A stretch of DNA of 64,000 nucleotides from Hellea sp. (GTDB lineage: Bacteria; Pseudomonadota; Alphaproteobacteria; Caulobacterales; Maricaulaceae): assembly GCA_020629545.1 (NCBI GenBank), contig JAHDDC010000008.1, positions 1-64,000 of the forward strand, in the 5' to 3' direction. The position numbers and the translations under genes were made by a program. Shown one piece after another: positions 8,817-18,368 of this stretch (positions are counted from its first letter, which is position 1; each line of letters opens with the position of its first letter). Below the pieces are notes generated by a model that worked only from the letters and a program-made list of their open reading frames with translations, was not told the origin of the DNA and did no database searches.

Positions 8817-9859
8817 GATGCCCCCCCGAGTTTAAAGATCCCTTCACCAATCAGTTCACCATTTTGTTCGCGAACTGCCCCGGACGTAAACTCGGATGAA
8901 TCAGCTTTAAAAACTTGTTCAAGTCGCGCCGCAGTTTCAAAACTCGGATATATGAGTTTTAAGGTTAGCTGACCACGGTCTTCGTTATATCTCAATGTTT
9001 CGACAACAACACCGTCCACTTGTTTGAGCCCGTTAAAGAAACGGCTACTCAGCGTCATAAAATCTGCGTTGATCTTACCGCCTTTTCGAACCTCTCGAGT
9101 TATTGTTGCGGCAGGATTTGGGACTGTTTTTCCGGTCACGTCAGCATAGAGCTGCGCGGCCTCTGCGTTCAGTTGATCCGCCTGTTGTTGCATTGCTCGC
9201 GCTTGCGCGCCCTGCCAGATCAACCATGAAAATCCAGCGATAACAATTGCGGCGGCTAGTCCTCCGAAACTTCGCATTTTCGGTAACGCAGATTGTCGGC
9301 GTGTAAAGCTGCCTTGCGCGTAATTTAAAACACCGTCCAGCTCCATTAACGGAAAAAGAGCATGTGAAGAGTGACCCTCATTTTCGCTATCAAGAGAATA
9401 TCCCATTGGCCCGGGTTGAACCAATCGACCCGACGTTTCAAAAGCATCCATCTCTCCCGAAAATGCTTCATACTCCGCAATAATCTGGCGCGGAGACAGT
9501 TTAGCATTATCAAGAGACCCGAGGATCTCTTCCATCTTCTCTTTGCTTATAACTCCAACCCGTTGATCGTCTCCGATACCGAGAACGATATGTTGTTCGT
9601 CAAGAGGCGCCGCTAGCTTTTCCTCGATCGCAAACCCAGCGGCAGCGAGTCGTTCTGAAGCCTTCATATCCGGCAGGCTGTGGGAAAAAGTCCGAAACCA
9701 TGTTCCCGGGCAAACTATTATGCAAGCTCCGTTGTCTAACCGGCTTAGGGCCAAACGCTCGTCATGGTCACTCGCCCAACCCTGAACCTCCTCAGACTGA
9801 AAATAAGCCCAAGATGTATCAAGAGATTCGGGAAGCCATATGATCAGTGGCTCACTCAT
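8813..9859 (-). CDS. gspL: Type II secretion system protein GspL
   Basis: 348 residues. The N-terminal part (1-180) corresponds to the cytoplasmic actin-like domain that binds the ATPase GspE; the membrane helix is near residues 199-216 (GGLAAAIVIAGFSWLIW) and the periplasmic ferredoxin-like domain follows (about 220-348). GspL links GspE in the cytoplasm to GspM and the pseudopilus platform. It overlaps gspK and gspM by 4 bases each. Confidence 0.9.
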   Translation of the reverse strand: MSEPLIIWLPESLDTSWAYFQSEEVQGWASDHDERLALSRLDNGACIIVCPGTWFRTFSHSLPDMKASERLAAAGFAIEEKLAAPLDEQHIVLGIGDDQRVGVISKEKMEEILGSLDNAKLSPRQIIAEYEAFSGEMDAFETSGRLVQPGPMGYSLDSENEGHSSHALFPLMELDGVLNYAQGSFTRRQSALPKMRSFGGLAAAIVIAGFSWLIWQGAQARAMQQQADQLNAEAAQLYADVTGKTVPNPAATITREVRKGGKINADFMTLSSRFFNGLKQVDGVVVETLRYNEDRGQLTLKLIYPSFETAARLEQVFKADSSEFTSGAVREQNGELIGEGIFKLGGAS

Positions 9860-10887
9860 TGTTGATCCTGTCTAGTTTCATTTTCGTCCAGAGAAATAGT
9901 TGGTCGGCGCCCCTCGGTTCCATAGTGTCGGTATGTCCGTGACAGGCTACCTGAGTCAATCTTAAACTCTAGTAGAACCGTGCGGCTGGCGCCCGCATTA
10001 TCAAGATCAACTTCGATCCAGAGATATTGCGGCTCTGTTACGAAACTAGCGAAATTTACCTTGGTCGCATCAACACTCGCAGCTGCAAGGTCTTGTTTCA
10101 AATCTGTAAATCCTTCGCCAGGCCGGGCCTGTAAAATCTGAGACGCTAGCTGGTCCTCACCCTCACCTAACATGGCACTCAGAAGCGGCACTTGCCAATT
10201 GGCCAAGGTATTGATGTTAACCTGTGCACCGCGCTCAGGATCGCCTGTACAAATAAAAGGCGAAATTGCCGTCAAAATATCTTCGTCCATTCCCCGCACG
10301 GCACGAAGTTCAGCAACGGATACCATAGGCGAATTTGGAGTACGGTATGGCGGCGTCAAACCCAGATATGTATAATCTTCTGCGCCGCCTGGAAGTAATT
10401 GCTGATCATCATCTTGCCAGTCTATCACAGCTGATGTCAGGCTGGCGGCATCGAGTTCAGTTACACCAGCATTGGTCAATAAACGTTTGAATATGTCGCT
10501 ATTCCCCGCTGGTCTGTCATCATCTTCTCCTCCAGAATTTCGAAGGCTGCTAAGCGGGAGACACTGCGTTCCATCATACACAGACAGAGTCATAATTCCT
10601 GTCTCGGAAATAGGTAAGGCTGAGATAAGCGGAACTCTTAAAGCGGCGTTTTTCTCGGCAGGCCCTAGGACCAAATAATTTTCTTCGATATAGCTTTGTG
10701 CAAATTCCTCGGCAGCTTTGACATACCAATCGGCTTGTGCGTAGGCTTGGATATTCCCCGCTCTCAATATCGCCGTTCGGATTTCATCGAGCATAGCAAC
10801 AGCAAGAGCCGACATTATACTCATGAGCAAAAGCGCCGTCAGCAATACAGCGCCTTTATCTGCCTTATGGTGAGTACGCCTGATCAT
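9856..10887 (-). CDS. gspK: Type II secretion minor pseudopilin GspK
   Basis: 343 residues. The prepilin signal ends in KG followed by AVLLTALLLMSIMSALAVAML; there is no Glu at position +5 of the mature chain, which is the characteristic GspK exception. A large globular domain follows, as expected for the tip pseudopilin that caps the GspI-GspJ complex. The C-terminus is Arg/Asp rich. ATGA overlaps with gspJ and gspL. Confidence 0.92.
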   Translation of the reverse strand: MIRRTHHKADKGAVLLTALLLMSIMSALAVAMLDEIRTAILRAGNIQAYAQADWYVKAAEEFAQSYIEENYLVLGPAEKNAALRVPLISALPISETGIMTLSVYDGTQCLPLSSLRNSGGEDDDRPAGNSDIFKRLLTNAGVTELDAASLTSAVIDWQDDDQQLLPGGAEDYTYLGLTPPYRTPNSPMVSVAELRAVRGMDEDILTAISPFICTGDPERGAQVNINTLANWQVPLLSAMLGEGEDQLASQILQARPGEGFTDLKQDLAAASVDATKVNFASFVTEPQYLWIEVDLDNAGASRTVLLEFKIDSGSLSRTYRHYGTEGRRPTISLDENETRQDQQ

Positions 10888-11492
10888 GGAGATAACTCAA
10901 ACTTTTGGACGAGTTCATCACCCCCTCTAAAGCGAAGGGTGAGAACAAACATATCGACCTTCAAGACCGGGTTTTCACTTGGAACGAATAGCTGTCCATA
11001 ACCCAGTAATTTATCTTCAAATCGAACAGATACGTCTTCGATATTATCGATTAAAACGCGATCGCGTAAGGGCGTCAATGGAGCCGGATTATCGACTGCG
11101 AAGCTTCTTCGTATTAATTTGTCATCTTCAAATACATAGGCCACTCGCTGCGTACTACCGCGCTTTTCTAGCCCGCCAGGGTTTTCCCGTCCGGTTCGCG
11201 TAAAACTCAATAATGTGTCAACGCCGCCCGATAAAAGGTAAAGTTCAGGGTTTCCATAGGGATCGCGAGTTGGACGCAATACCAGATTTGCAAGATCAGA
11301 CTTAATCAGAGCCCGAGCCGTTTCAATTTCTCCAACAGCTTCTACGGCCTCTGACAAACGATCTTTGGTTTGAATGGAGGCAAACATGGCAGACATGGCC
11401 CCGACGGACAGGATCGAAAATATGAAAAGCGCCATCATCATCTCGACCAGAGTGAAGCCAGCGTTTGACCTGTTTCTATTCAGCCAGATCAT
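10884..11492 (-). CDS. gspJ: Type II secretion minor pseudopilin GspJ
   Basis: 202 residues. Prepilin cleavage site NAG|FTLVEMMMAL with Glu at +5 and a hydrophobic helix to about residue 35, then a beta-rich domain. Matches GspJ in length and order, between gspI and gspK. GspJ forms the tip complex of the pseudopilus with GspI and GspK. Both flanking junctions are 4-base ATGA overlaps. Confidence 0.9.
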   Translation of the reverse strand: MIWLNRNRSNAGFTLVEMMMALFIFSILSVGAMSAMFASIQTKDRLSEAVEAVGEIETARALIKSDLANLVLRPTRDPYGNPELYLLSGGVDTLLSFTRTGRENPGGLEKRGSTQRVAYVFEDDKLIRRSFAVDNPAPLTPLRDRVLIDNIEDVSVRFEDKLLGYGQLFVPSENPVLKVDMFVLTLRFRGGDELVQKFELSP

Positions 11493-11845
11493 GAATCTGG
11501 CCCCCGAAAAGCCGTACGCTCGATGAGGATCTGTTCACCGGTCTTGTCCCGAACGGTTACGACAATTCGATAGAAGTTTTCCATTTCTGTTTCAGTTGTT
11601 TCCTGAACCCAGATAAATGGACGGCCTTTTGCCGTTTCCTCCCCATCTGTTTCGCCGAGTTTGAGTTTTTCCCGGCGAGCTTCCACAATGACATTATCCG
11701 CAATAATGCCTGCGAGCATCTTGCTCTCCAGGCTCGCAACTGTCTTGATGCTTTGTGTATTAAGTTGAATCAGACCCACAATTGCGACGCTAAAAATTGT
11801 CAGCGCAGCTAGAACCTCGATTAATGTGAATCCATCATCTCTCAT
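11489..11845 (-). CDS. gspI: Type II secretion minor pseudopilin GspI
   Basis: 118 residues, the usual length of GspI. Very short leader MRDDG followed by FTLIEVLAALTIFSVAIVGL, a canonical class III prepilin sequence with Glu at +5. The small C-terminal domain contains GRPFIWVQETTETE, similar to other GspI proteins. Initiates assembly of the pseudopilus tip with GspJ. ATGA overlaps with gspH and gspJ. Confidence 0.9.
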   Translation of the reverse strand: MRDDGFTLIEVLAALTIFSVAIVGLIQLNTQSIKTVASLESKMLAGIIADNVIVEARREKLKLGETDGEETAKGRPFIWVQETTETEMENFYRIVVTVRDKTGEQILIERTAFRGPDS

Positions 11846-12312
11846 AATTGATGCTCAACCGTAACCTTGCCGTCTCCTTGGCTTGAAAAAATGACCGTAC
11901 GGTCGGCATCCTCTAGCCAAAGTGAAAATGGAGTCGATAAGCCCATCGGCTCAAAAACCACCAAAGGCATGGGTTCTTTGGGAAGATCTAGTTCGATTTC
12001 ATCCCGAAAAAATTGAACCGATAAATCATCTGGCCAGGGCGTTTCGCTCACAATAGTCCATTCGCCGTTCTCAAAAGCGTAGAACACATAGGCTTCATCG
12101 TACAAACCAAACGCTTGAGGTGTTCCCGAAATGACGCTGGCTTGGCTCGCAAGATCAAATTGGCGCGCAATCGTTTGGCCTTGCAGTTCAATTACAGGCT
12201 TTTCGCGCGGCATGGCCAAAACAACAACCGTGGTCATCAATGAAATGATGACCATAACCGCAAGCATTTCCACGAGCGAGAACCCCGCCGTTCTATGCTC
12301 GCGGGACGACAT
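11842..12312 (-). CDS. gspH: Type II secretion minor pseudopilin GspH
   Basis: 156 residues. Prepilin site TAG|FSLVEMLAVMVIISLMTTVV with Glu at +5. The C-terminal domain is of GspH/FimT size. GspH is thought to join the tip complex to the GspG shaft. It starts 6 bases after gspG and overlaps gspI by 4 bases. Confidence 0.88.
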   Translation of the reverse strand: MSSREHRTAGFSLVEMLAVMVIISLMTTVVVLAMPREKPVIELQGQTIARQFDLASQASVISGTPQAFGLYDEAYVFYAFENGEWTIVSETPWPDDLSVQFFRDEIELDLPKEPMPLVVFEPMGLSTPFSLWLEDADRTVIFSSQGDGKVTVEHQL

Positions 12313-12318
12313 CGACGA

Positions 12319-12771
12319 TTATTCTTCCCAGTTTGTGATATCTGCGGCCATGCCTTCTCCGCCTGGCTGCCGATCTGAGCCGTAAGACATCAGATCATAA
12401 ACTCCATTTTCGCCAGGAAAACGATAGACATAGTTTTGACCCCAGGGGTCTTTTGGTAGGCTCTTAACATAACCTTCGGGATTATACATTTCCGCGCCCT
12501 CAATGCCGCTCGGCAGGCCTTTAAGGGCCTCCAGGCCGTAATCCTCAGGCGGGTAATCCATCATATCGAGGCGATACATTTCCAGGGCTTGAGAAATTCG
12601 CTGAATATCCGATTTGGCCTTAATCCGTACCGCCTTATCCTGATTGCCGCCAATGGTAAAATAAACGGCAGCGGATAAAAGCATGATAATAAACAAGACC
12701 ACCATCATTTCGATAAGTGTAAATCCTTCATCATGTCTTGATTCATTTTCCATTTGTGTCTCCGATGTCAT
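12319..12771 (-). CDS. gspG: Type II secretion major pseudopilin GspG
   Basis: 150 residues. Prepilin site DEG|FTLIEMMVVLFIIMLLSAAV followed by the conserved GspG body: YPPEDYGLEAL, DPWGQNYVYRFPG and a C-terminal calcium-loop region with YDLMSYGSDRQPGGEG. It forms the pseudopilus shaft. The ATG at 12771 overlaps the gspF stop; an in-frame ATG at 12753 has GGAG 7 bases upstream and would give a shorter leader (MENESRHDEG), so the true start may be 12753. Confidence 0.93.
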   Translation of the reverse strand: MTSETQMENESRHDEGFTLIEMMVVLFIIMLLSAAVYFTIGGNQDKAVRIKAKSDIQRISQALEMYRLDMMDYPPEDYGLEALKGLPSGIEGAEMYNPEGYVKSLPKDPWGQNYVYRFPGENGVYDLMSYGSDRQPGGEGMAADITNWEE

Positions 12772-13967
12772 AACTGAACCATCTCTAGCATTGGCATATA
12801 CATGGCCAGAATTATCAATAATACCACTATACTCAGCATGATAATAATCAGTGGGTTTAGTAAACTCAAGAATATAGAGGTCACGCTCTCAAATTCACCT
12901 TCCAGGTAATCGGCAGATTTGGAAAACATCTTTCCAATATCTCCGCTCGCCTCACCACCAGCAACCATTTGAACGACCAGCGGCGGAAAGGCATCCGTCT
13001 GGCGAAGGCTCGAACTGATCGGTGATCCTTCTCTGACCTTAATGGCGGCTTCGCTGACAGCTTTTCTCATGACCGCGTTTCGTAACGTATGAAGAGCTGC
13101 CTCCATTGAGGCAAGCGCAGGCGTCCCGCTATCAATCAATCCAGAAATCGTACGCGCAAATCTTGCAGCATTGACGCTCCGTATAAGTTTCCCAATGATT
13201 GGAATTTTAAGAAGAAAACCATGCCAACGAAGCTGCACGGTCTCATTTTTGAGCGATTGTCGGATTATAAAAATCAGAGCTAAGATCCCGATCAGCATAA
13301 AAATGCCGTATTTGATAACACCATCTGACAGCGCGATGACAAACTTTGTAAGGCCCGGTAATTCTTGACCCAGGCTCTCAAACTGAACAACGATTTTGGG
13401 AACAAGAAACACCATCAAAAACACCATAACGAGCAATGCTACAAAGGATAAAACCACTGGATAAGCGATGGCCGCTATGATTTTGTTCCGCACTTGTTGC
13501 GCAGCTTCGAGGTCTATGGCTTGCCGATCAAGAACCGCCGCGAGCTGCCCCGACGCCTCGCCAGATGAGACCATTGCCGTGTAGAGTTTTGAAAATGTGC
13601 GCGGATGTGCCCGAAGCGCATCAGAAAGTCTTGAGCCCTCCAAAACCCGCGATCGCACATCCATCAAAATGCTGCGCATGGGCGACTTTTCAAATTGGAG
13701 CGCAACAACTTTCAAAGCCTCTTCAACCGGCGTTGCAGCTTCAATCAAAATTGCAAGCTGTCGTGTCCCTTGCGTCAAATCCTTATGGGAAACCTTACGA
13801 CCAAAGTTCGCTGTTTTTGCGGCTTTAGCTTTTACCTGCTTGAGATCAACAGGGGTCAGGTCGCGAGATCGAAGTATGTCTCGGGCTTCGCGAGCCGTTG
13901 AAGCCGCCACACTTCCTGTAAGGCGGTTTCCTGTTCGGTCAAAAGCGGAATAATCGAAGGTCTCCAC
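12768..13967 (-). CDS. gspF: Type II secretion inner-membrane platform protein GspF
   Basis: 399 residues with two tandem T2SSF domains (about residues 70-190 and 270-395) and three membrane segments: around 165-190, 215-235 and the C-terminal LLNPLIIIMLSIVVLLIILAM. The PLVVQMVAGGEASGDI and SGLIDSGTPALASMEAAL segments are family hallmarks. GspF is the polytopic platform protein that couples GspE to pseudopilus growth. It follows gspE with no gap and overlaps gspG by 4 bases. Confidence 0.94.
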   Translation of the reverse strand: METFDYSAFDRTGNRLTGSVAASTAREARDILRSRDLTPVDLKQVKAKAAKTANFGRKVSHKDLTQGTRQLAILIEAATPVEEALKVVALQFEKSPMRSILMDVRSRVLEGSRLSDALRAHPRTFSKLYTAMVSSGEASGQLAAVLDRQAIDLEAAQQVRNKIIAAIAYPVVLSFVALLVMVFLMVFLVPKIVVQFESLGQELPGLTKFVIALSDGVIKYGIFMLIGILALIFIIRQSLKNETVQLRWHGFLLKIPIIGKLIRSVNAARFARTISGLIDSGTPALASMEAALHTLRNAVMRKAVSEAAIKVREGSPISSSLRQTDAFPPLVVQMVAGGEASGDIGKMFSKSADYLEGEFESVTSIFLSLLNPLIIIMLSIVVLLIILAMYMPMLEMVQL

Positions 13968-15473
13968 CTAGACCTCGACTTCTGCGCCTGTTTTAGCGCG
14001 ACAGACCCGTAGAACTTCTTCGGCGGACGTCAGACCATTAAGAACATGACCCTTCCCGCTTTGTAAAAGATCTTTGCGCGTTTTAAAGGCATGGGCAGCC
14101 ATATCAATCTCGCGGCTTCCGTCGTGAATCATACCGCGCAAAACATCATCCATAACAACAACCTCGTACAAACCGAGCCGACCTTGATATCCGATTTGGT
14201 GGCACTCACTGCAGCCATTAGACTTATAAAATACCAAGGACGCGATTGGCGTAATCCCAAGCTCCTCGATTTCGCGCTGCGGAGGTTCATAGGGTGTCTT
14301 ACAATGGGGGCATAGCCGCCGCACAAGGCGCTGTGCCACGATCGCTGTCACGGTGGAGGCCAGCAAAAAGGGTTCAATCCCCATGTCGCGCAGACGCGTA
14401 ATGGCCGCAATGGCTGAATTTGTGTGGACAGTCGAAAGCACCAAATGCCCCGTTAAAGAGGCCTGAACGGCAATTTCAGCCGTCTCTGGGTCGCGAATCT
14501 CACCGACCATGACAACGTCAGGGTCTTGTCGTAAAATGGCTCTTAGTCCGGCCGCGAAACTCATACCGACTTGATTGTTTACTTGGGTTTGTCCGATACC
14601 GTCGAGCGCATATTCAACCGGGTCTTCTACTGTCAAAATATTCCGGCTACCGTCATTTAGTTTCGTAAGCGATGCATATAGGGTTGTTGTTTTACCGGAA
14701 CCCGTTGGCCCGGTGACGAGTATGATACCATTTGGCCGTTTCAATCCCGTGGAAAAGGCCTCTAATTCACTATCTTCCATACCGAGATCTGATAAGTTCA
14801 TCAAAGAACTTGTTTTCTCTAACAAGCGCATAACCAGTCGCTCGCCATATTGCGAAGGCAGTGTCGATACACGGACATCTACGGCGCGCTGCCCGAGATT
14901 TAGCGAGAACCGGCCGTCTTGCGGGATACGTTTTTTAGCAATATCAAGCCGCGCCATGACTTTAACGCGGCTAACCAAAACCGAAGCCAGTCGGGGCGAT
15001 AATGACAATGTATCCCGAAGCGCGCCATCAATACGGAAACGCACTGCCAGGCGGTTTTCATAGGGCTCAATATGGATATCAGATGCTCGGGTCTTGATCG
15101 CTTCTTGCAATATTCCATTGATCAACTTGATCACCGGCGCATCATCATCACTGTCAAGCAGATCGGATGTTCGCGGAAGATTATCCGCGAGCGCGTTCAG
15201 ATCCATGTCCGCTCCGAGCGCGGTTTCTGCCGTTTCCGTCAGATCGCCTTGGGCATAGATACGGCCCATGAGCCCTTCAAATTCCGCTGCCTCCATAGGT
15301 GCTCGCGTGACAGGGCGACCAACCACGCGGCGAGCTTCCAGAATAGCTTCGAGCGGCGTATCTTTTAGGGTCGCTAAAACAGCTTTACCATCTTGCTCCA
15401 TAGCGATAACGCCAAAGCGCCGCGCGAAACTATAAGAAAGCCGCGGTAATGTTATCGGATCAGCCTCGCTCAT
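13968..15473 (-). CDS. gspE: Type II secretion ATPase GspE
   Basis: 501 residues. N-terminal GspE domain (about 1-100), then the ATPase core with Walker A GPTGSGKTT (255-263), the Asp box, Walker B-like VVMVGEIRD near 320 and the His box near 345-350. Four cysteines (388, 391, 421, 424) form the zinc-binding CM domain that distinguishes GspE/PilB from PilT. This hexameric cytoplasmic motor drives pseudopilus assembly. Four-base overlap with gspD; gspF starts directly after it. Confidence 0.96.
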   Translation of the reverse strand: MSEADPITLPRLSYSFARRFGVIAMEQDGKAVLATLKDTPLEAILEARRVVGRPVTRAPMEAAEFEGLMGRIYAQGDLTETAETALGADMDLNALADNLPRTSDLLDSDDDAPVIKLINGILQEAIKTRASDIHIEPYENRLAVRFRIDGALRDTLSLSPRLASVLVSRVKVMARLDIAKKRIPQDGRFSLNLGQRAVDVRVSTLPSQYGERLVMRLLEKTSSLMNLSDLGMEDSELEAFSTGLKRPNGIILVTGPTGSGKTTTLYASLTKLNDGSRNILTVEDPVEYALDGIGQTQVNNQVGMSFAAGLRAILRQDPDVVMVGEIRDPETAEIAVQASLTGHLVLSTVHTNSAIAAITRLRDMGIEPFLLASTVTAIVAQRLVRRLCPHCKTPYEPPQREIEELGITPIASLVFYKSNGCSECHQIGYQGRLGLYEVVVMDDVLRGMIHDGSREIDMAAHAFKTRKDLLQSGKGHVLNGLTSAEEVLRVCRAKTGAEVEV

Positions 15474-17344
15474 CTTGGATAAACAAACTCGTCAATTTTA
15501 GAGCTGGTGCGGCCTGATTGAGACATGTCCTCACGGCGCATTTTGTCAAGATGACGGCGAGTCAAAGGGTCAGCATCGGCTTGTGAGCGAATTATCGTAG
15601 GCCGTAAGAAAACCATAAGATTAGTCTTTCGGCGGCTCTTACCTTTCGAACGAAAAAGATTTCCAACCACAGGCACATCCCCGAGCACCGGAACTTTAGC
15701 GACATTAATTTGTTCGTCGTCCTGAATTAATCCGCCTAGAACAATGATTTCGCCATCATTGGCCAATACTGTCGTTTCGATACCGCGCGTATTCGTTATG
15801 AAATCATTGGATAATGACGTGATAGCACCAGCAATCGATGAAACTTCCTGTTTAATCTTCATTCGAATAACATCCCCTTCGCTGATCTGTGGGTGCACGT
15901 CGAGCTTGATACCGACCTCTTTACGTTCAAACGTTCGGAACGGATTGACATTATTGCCGCCAAGACTTTCGCCTGTCGTGATCGGAATTTCCTGCCCCAC
16001 GATGAAACTCGCTGGTTCATTATCTAGGGTCGTCACAAATGGCGTCGACAAAATATTGGAGTCATCGTCAGTTTCGATCGCGTTGACGATAACTGAAAAT
16101 AGCGTGTTGTTATCAATTCCAGCTCCACCAATTCCGATTCCGTCCAAACCGACCAAAGAGTTGACGGCCGCTGTTTCAAGATCGGACGTATTCGTTACGC
16201 CAAGTTCTGGTCCGGCCAAAGCCCCGGCTAATGTCAACAAATTCGGTGCCTGACGCGAAAAATTGGTTCCGATAAATGGTATTGTACTGCCTTCGAGACC
16301 CCCAACAGCCCATTGAACACCCAGCTCCTGAGCGGCAGTATCACTAATTTCTACAATCATGGCCTCTACCAAAACCTGAGGACGCCGGACATCAAGACGC
16401 CTTATGATTTGCTCTAGCGCCGATTGCGCGTCGCCTGTGGCGCTAATAACAATCGAATTGCTTCCGCTTTCATAAGCCACGCTCGGAGCGGGCTGACCTT
16501 CTCGGGCATAGGCCGGGAGCAAACCCTGCATCAGTTCTATGAGGTCTTCACCATTGGCGAACCTTAGCGGAATAACGCTAACCGCGCCGCGCGGCGTAAA
16601 AGTACCGGCATTGTCCATCTGATTTAATATCGGGCGTAGCCGCGCGACTTCGGAAGGCGTGCCTTCAAGTATCAAACTATTCGTCCCGGGCACGGCGATT
16701 GCACGAAATTTCGGACGCGCTCCGCCGAGCGCTTTTAAGGTATCCTCAGCGTCAACCGCCGAAATATTGCGGAATGAGATGGATTCGGTGACAAGTCCGT
16801 TATTATCCATTGCGCCGACAATTTGCCGAGCCTTGTTCAGGTTTTCAGGGAAATCTGTAATGACGAGTATGTTGCCGCCCGCATTAGCCGTTAGAATACC
16901 CTGGGAATGCATAACCGGTTTGATTAACTTCGCCGCATCTGCAGCATCGGCGTGTTCAAGCTTAATAACCGTTGTCGCGAACTGACTGTTATAGCCAGAA
17001 TTCATCACAAAGGGTGCATCCTGAGCCGCGCCCTGCATTAACGTCACGCGATACTCGCCAGATGGGTTGCGAATGACTGTGTAACCATGAACGCGCATAA
17101 CGTTTTTGAACACTTCAAAAACTTCTGATGGGCTCAGTTTTTTCTCAGACGAAATTGTCACATTTCCTTGAACGCGAGGATCAACAAGAAATGTCTTCCC
17201 CGTAACGATTGACACGTCATTGATAAAGGCCCGGATATCCGCCTGTTGCATGGTAATTTGATGCTCGCCTGCGGCCCATGCAGGAAGAACGTGAGTTCCA
17301 GCTGCCATGGCAAGCGCCAGTAAAGAAATCGCTATTTTTCTCAT
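15470..17344 (-). CDS. gspD: Type II secretion outer-membrane secretin GspD
   Basis: 624 residues with a signal peptide (ISLLALAMAAGTHVLPAWAA). The N0 domain (about 28-105) is followed by N1-N3 repeats (about 125-330) and the secretin barrel (about 390-590), ending with the motif VPVLGDVPVVGNLFRS. A C-terminal tail of about 40 residues could be a pilotin-binding S domain. It forms the 15-16-mer outer-membrane channel for folded exoproteins. ATGA overlaps with gspC and gspE. Confidence 0.95.
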   Translation of the reverse strand: MRKIAISLLALAMAAGTHVLPAWAAGEHQITMQQADIRAFINDVSIVTGKTFLVDPRVQGNVTISSEKKLSPSEVFEVFKNVMRVHGYTVIRNPSGEYRVTLMQGAAQDAPFVMNSGYNSQFATTVIKLEHADAADAAKLIKPVMHSQGILTANAGGNILVITDFPENLNKARQIVGAMDNNGLVTESISFRNISAVDAEDTLKALGGARPKFRAIAVPGTNSLILEGTPSEVARLRPILNQMDNAGTFTPRGAVSVIPLRFANGEDLIELMQGLLPAYAREGQPAPSVAYESGSNSIVISATGDAQSALEQIIRRLDVRRPQVLVEAMIVEISDTAAQELGVQWAVGGLEGSTIPFIGTNFSRQAPNLLTLAGALAGPELGVTNTSDLETAAVNSLVGLDGIGIGGAGIDNNTLFSVIVNAIETDDDSNILSTPFVTTLDNEPASFIVGQEIPITTGESLGGNNVNPFRTFERKEVGIKLDVHPQISEGDVIRMKIKQEVSSIAGAITSLSNDFITNTRGIETTVLANDGEIIVLGGLIQDDEQINVAKVPVLGDVPVVGNLFRSKGKSRRKTNLMVFLRPTIIRSQADADPLTRRHLDKMRREDMSQSGRTSSKIDEFVYPR

Positions 17345-18180
17345 CGCATATTTACCCGTATTGTCATTCGGCGCCCTCGCCGCATGATTTGTGCTGTTGT
17401 ATTCCCAGACATCACCGACTCTAATATCGTGCTTTTCAAGTCCATTCCTGGCTGCGTCACGGATTGATTTCCGATTTTAGTTATAACATCTCCCGCACGA
17501 AAACCCAATGACTTAAGATCGACGCCAGGTGCAGCAGCAATTTTATATCCAATGGTTCTGCTATTATTCGATACAGCTTCGAAGGAGACAGACTGCATCA
17601 ATGTTGCGGGGTCAAGCCGTCCTGATATCTGACTTGAAGACGCAGACCGGCTGATTGCAGGGCGAAAACTGTTAGATTTTGGTGATGATCCATCTTTTTG
17701 CGTGGCGCTTGTCCGTTCTATAGCGAGCTTTTCGCGATCGCCCGTTCGGTTCAAAATCACATACTCATCTTCGGGAAAAATTGACTCAATCGTGACATTT
17801 TCGGTAACTTCATCTCCAACACCGTAGCTACTTTGTTTTCTGTCGACCCCCTCAATGATCGCTCTACCGGGCGAAATAAATCCCTTGAGCTTGAGATTAA
17901 GTGTCGTTTCTGGAGCATCGGCATCTGGCTCTCTATCTGGCACAACAATCGGCGCACTATCTCTGAAAAACGGATCAAAGCTAAAGTCAAATTTGTTGTC
18001 ACCCGATGATTGAGCTTGCGTAGGTGACGCCGCAAAATTCAAGTTTCTAGGAGCTTCCCAAGCACTGCTGGGATTGAAAAACACCACTAACGCCTTGATC
18101 ACAAAAAAGCACGACAACGCTACCATGCCTAGGGCCGCCAGCTTAGAAAGGCTGGAAAATAATCGGCTAGATTGAGCCAT
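17341..18180 (-). CDS. gspC: Type II secretion protein GspC
   Basis: 279 residues. One membrane helix (about residues 14-33), a Pro/Ser-rich linker, the periplasmic homology region (about 85-150, SPGRAIIEG and VILNRTGDREKL) and a C-terminal PDZ-like domain (about 190-279, LGFRAGDVITKIGNQSV). GspC connects the platform to the secretin N0 domain and helps select substrates. First gene of a 13-gene minus-strand operon; the 188-base gap to the divergent Nudix gene must hold the promoter, but no strong -35/-10 pair is evident on the minus strand. Confidence 0.92.
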   Translation of the reverse strand: MAQSSRLFSSLSKLAALGMVALSCFFVIKALVVFFNPSSAWEAPRNLNFAASPTQAQSSGDNKFDFSFDPFFRDSAPIVVPDREPDADAPETTLNLKLKGFISPGRAIIEGVDRKQSSYGVGDEVTENVTIESIFPEDEYVILNRTGDREKLAIERTSATQKDGSSPKSNSFRPAISRSASSSQISGRLDPATLMQSVSFEAVSNNSRTIGYKIAAAPGVDLKSLGFRAGDVITKIGNQSVTQPGMDLKSTILESVMSGNTTAQIMRRGRRMTIRVNMR

Positions 18181-18368
18181 AAATACGTTTTACTCCCGCT
18201 TTTGCGGAAAAATCCTTTATTTTGAAAGGCTTGCTTACCTTATGCCCTTGTATGTTTAAATTGTAAACTCATGCTTTAGGCATGTTTCCTTGCTAAATCC
18301 TGACATTTAAACCTAAACCACTGCTATAAACGCAGTATTACGAAATCATGTAGAAATAGTAGGAAAAC

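Noticed and set aside
14575..15063. Open frame of 162 codons on the plus strand opposite gspE
   Set aside because: It lies wholly antisense to gspE, whose ATPase motifs are intact, has no ribosome site and no recognisable protein features; it is a coding shadow.
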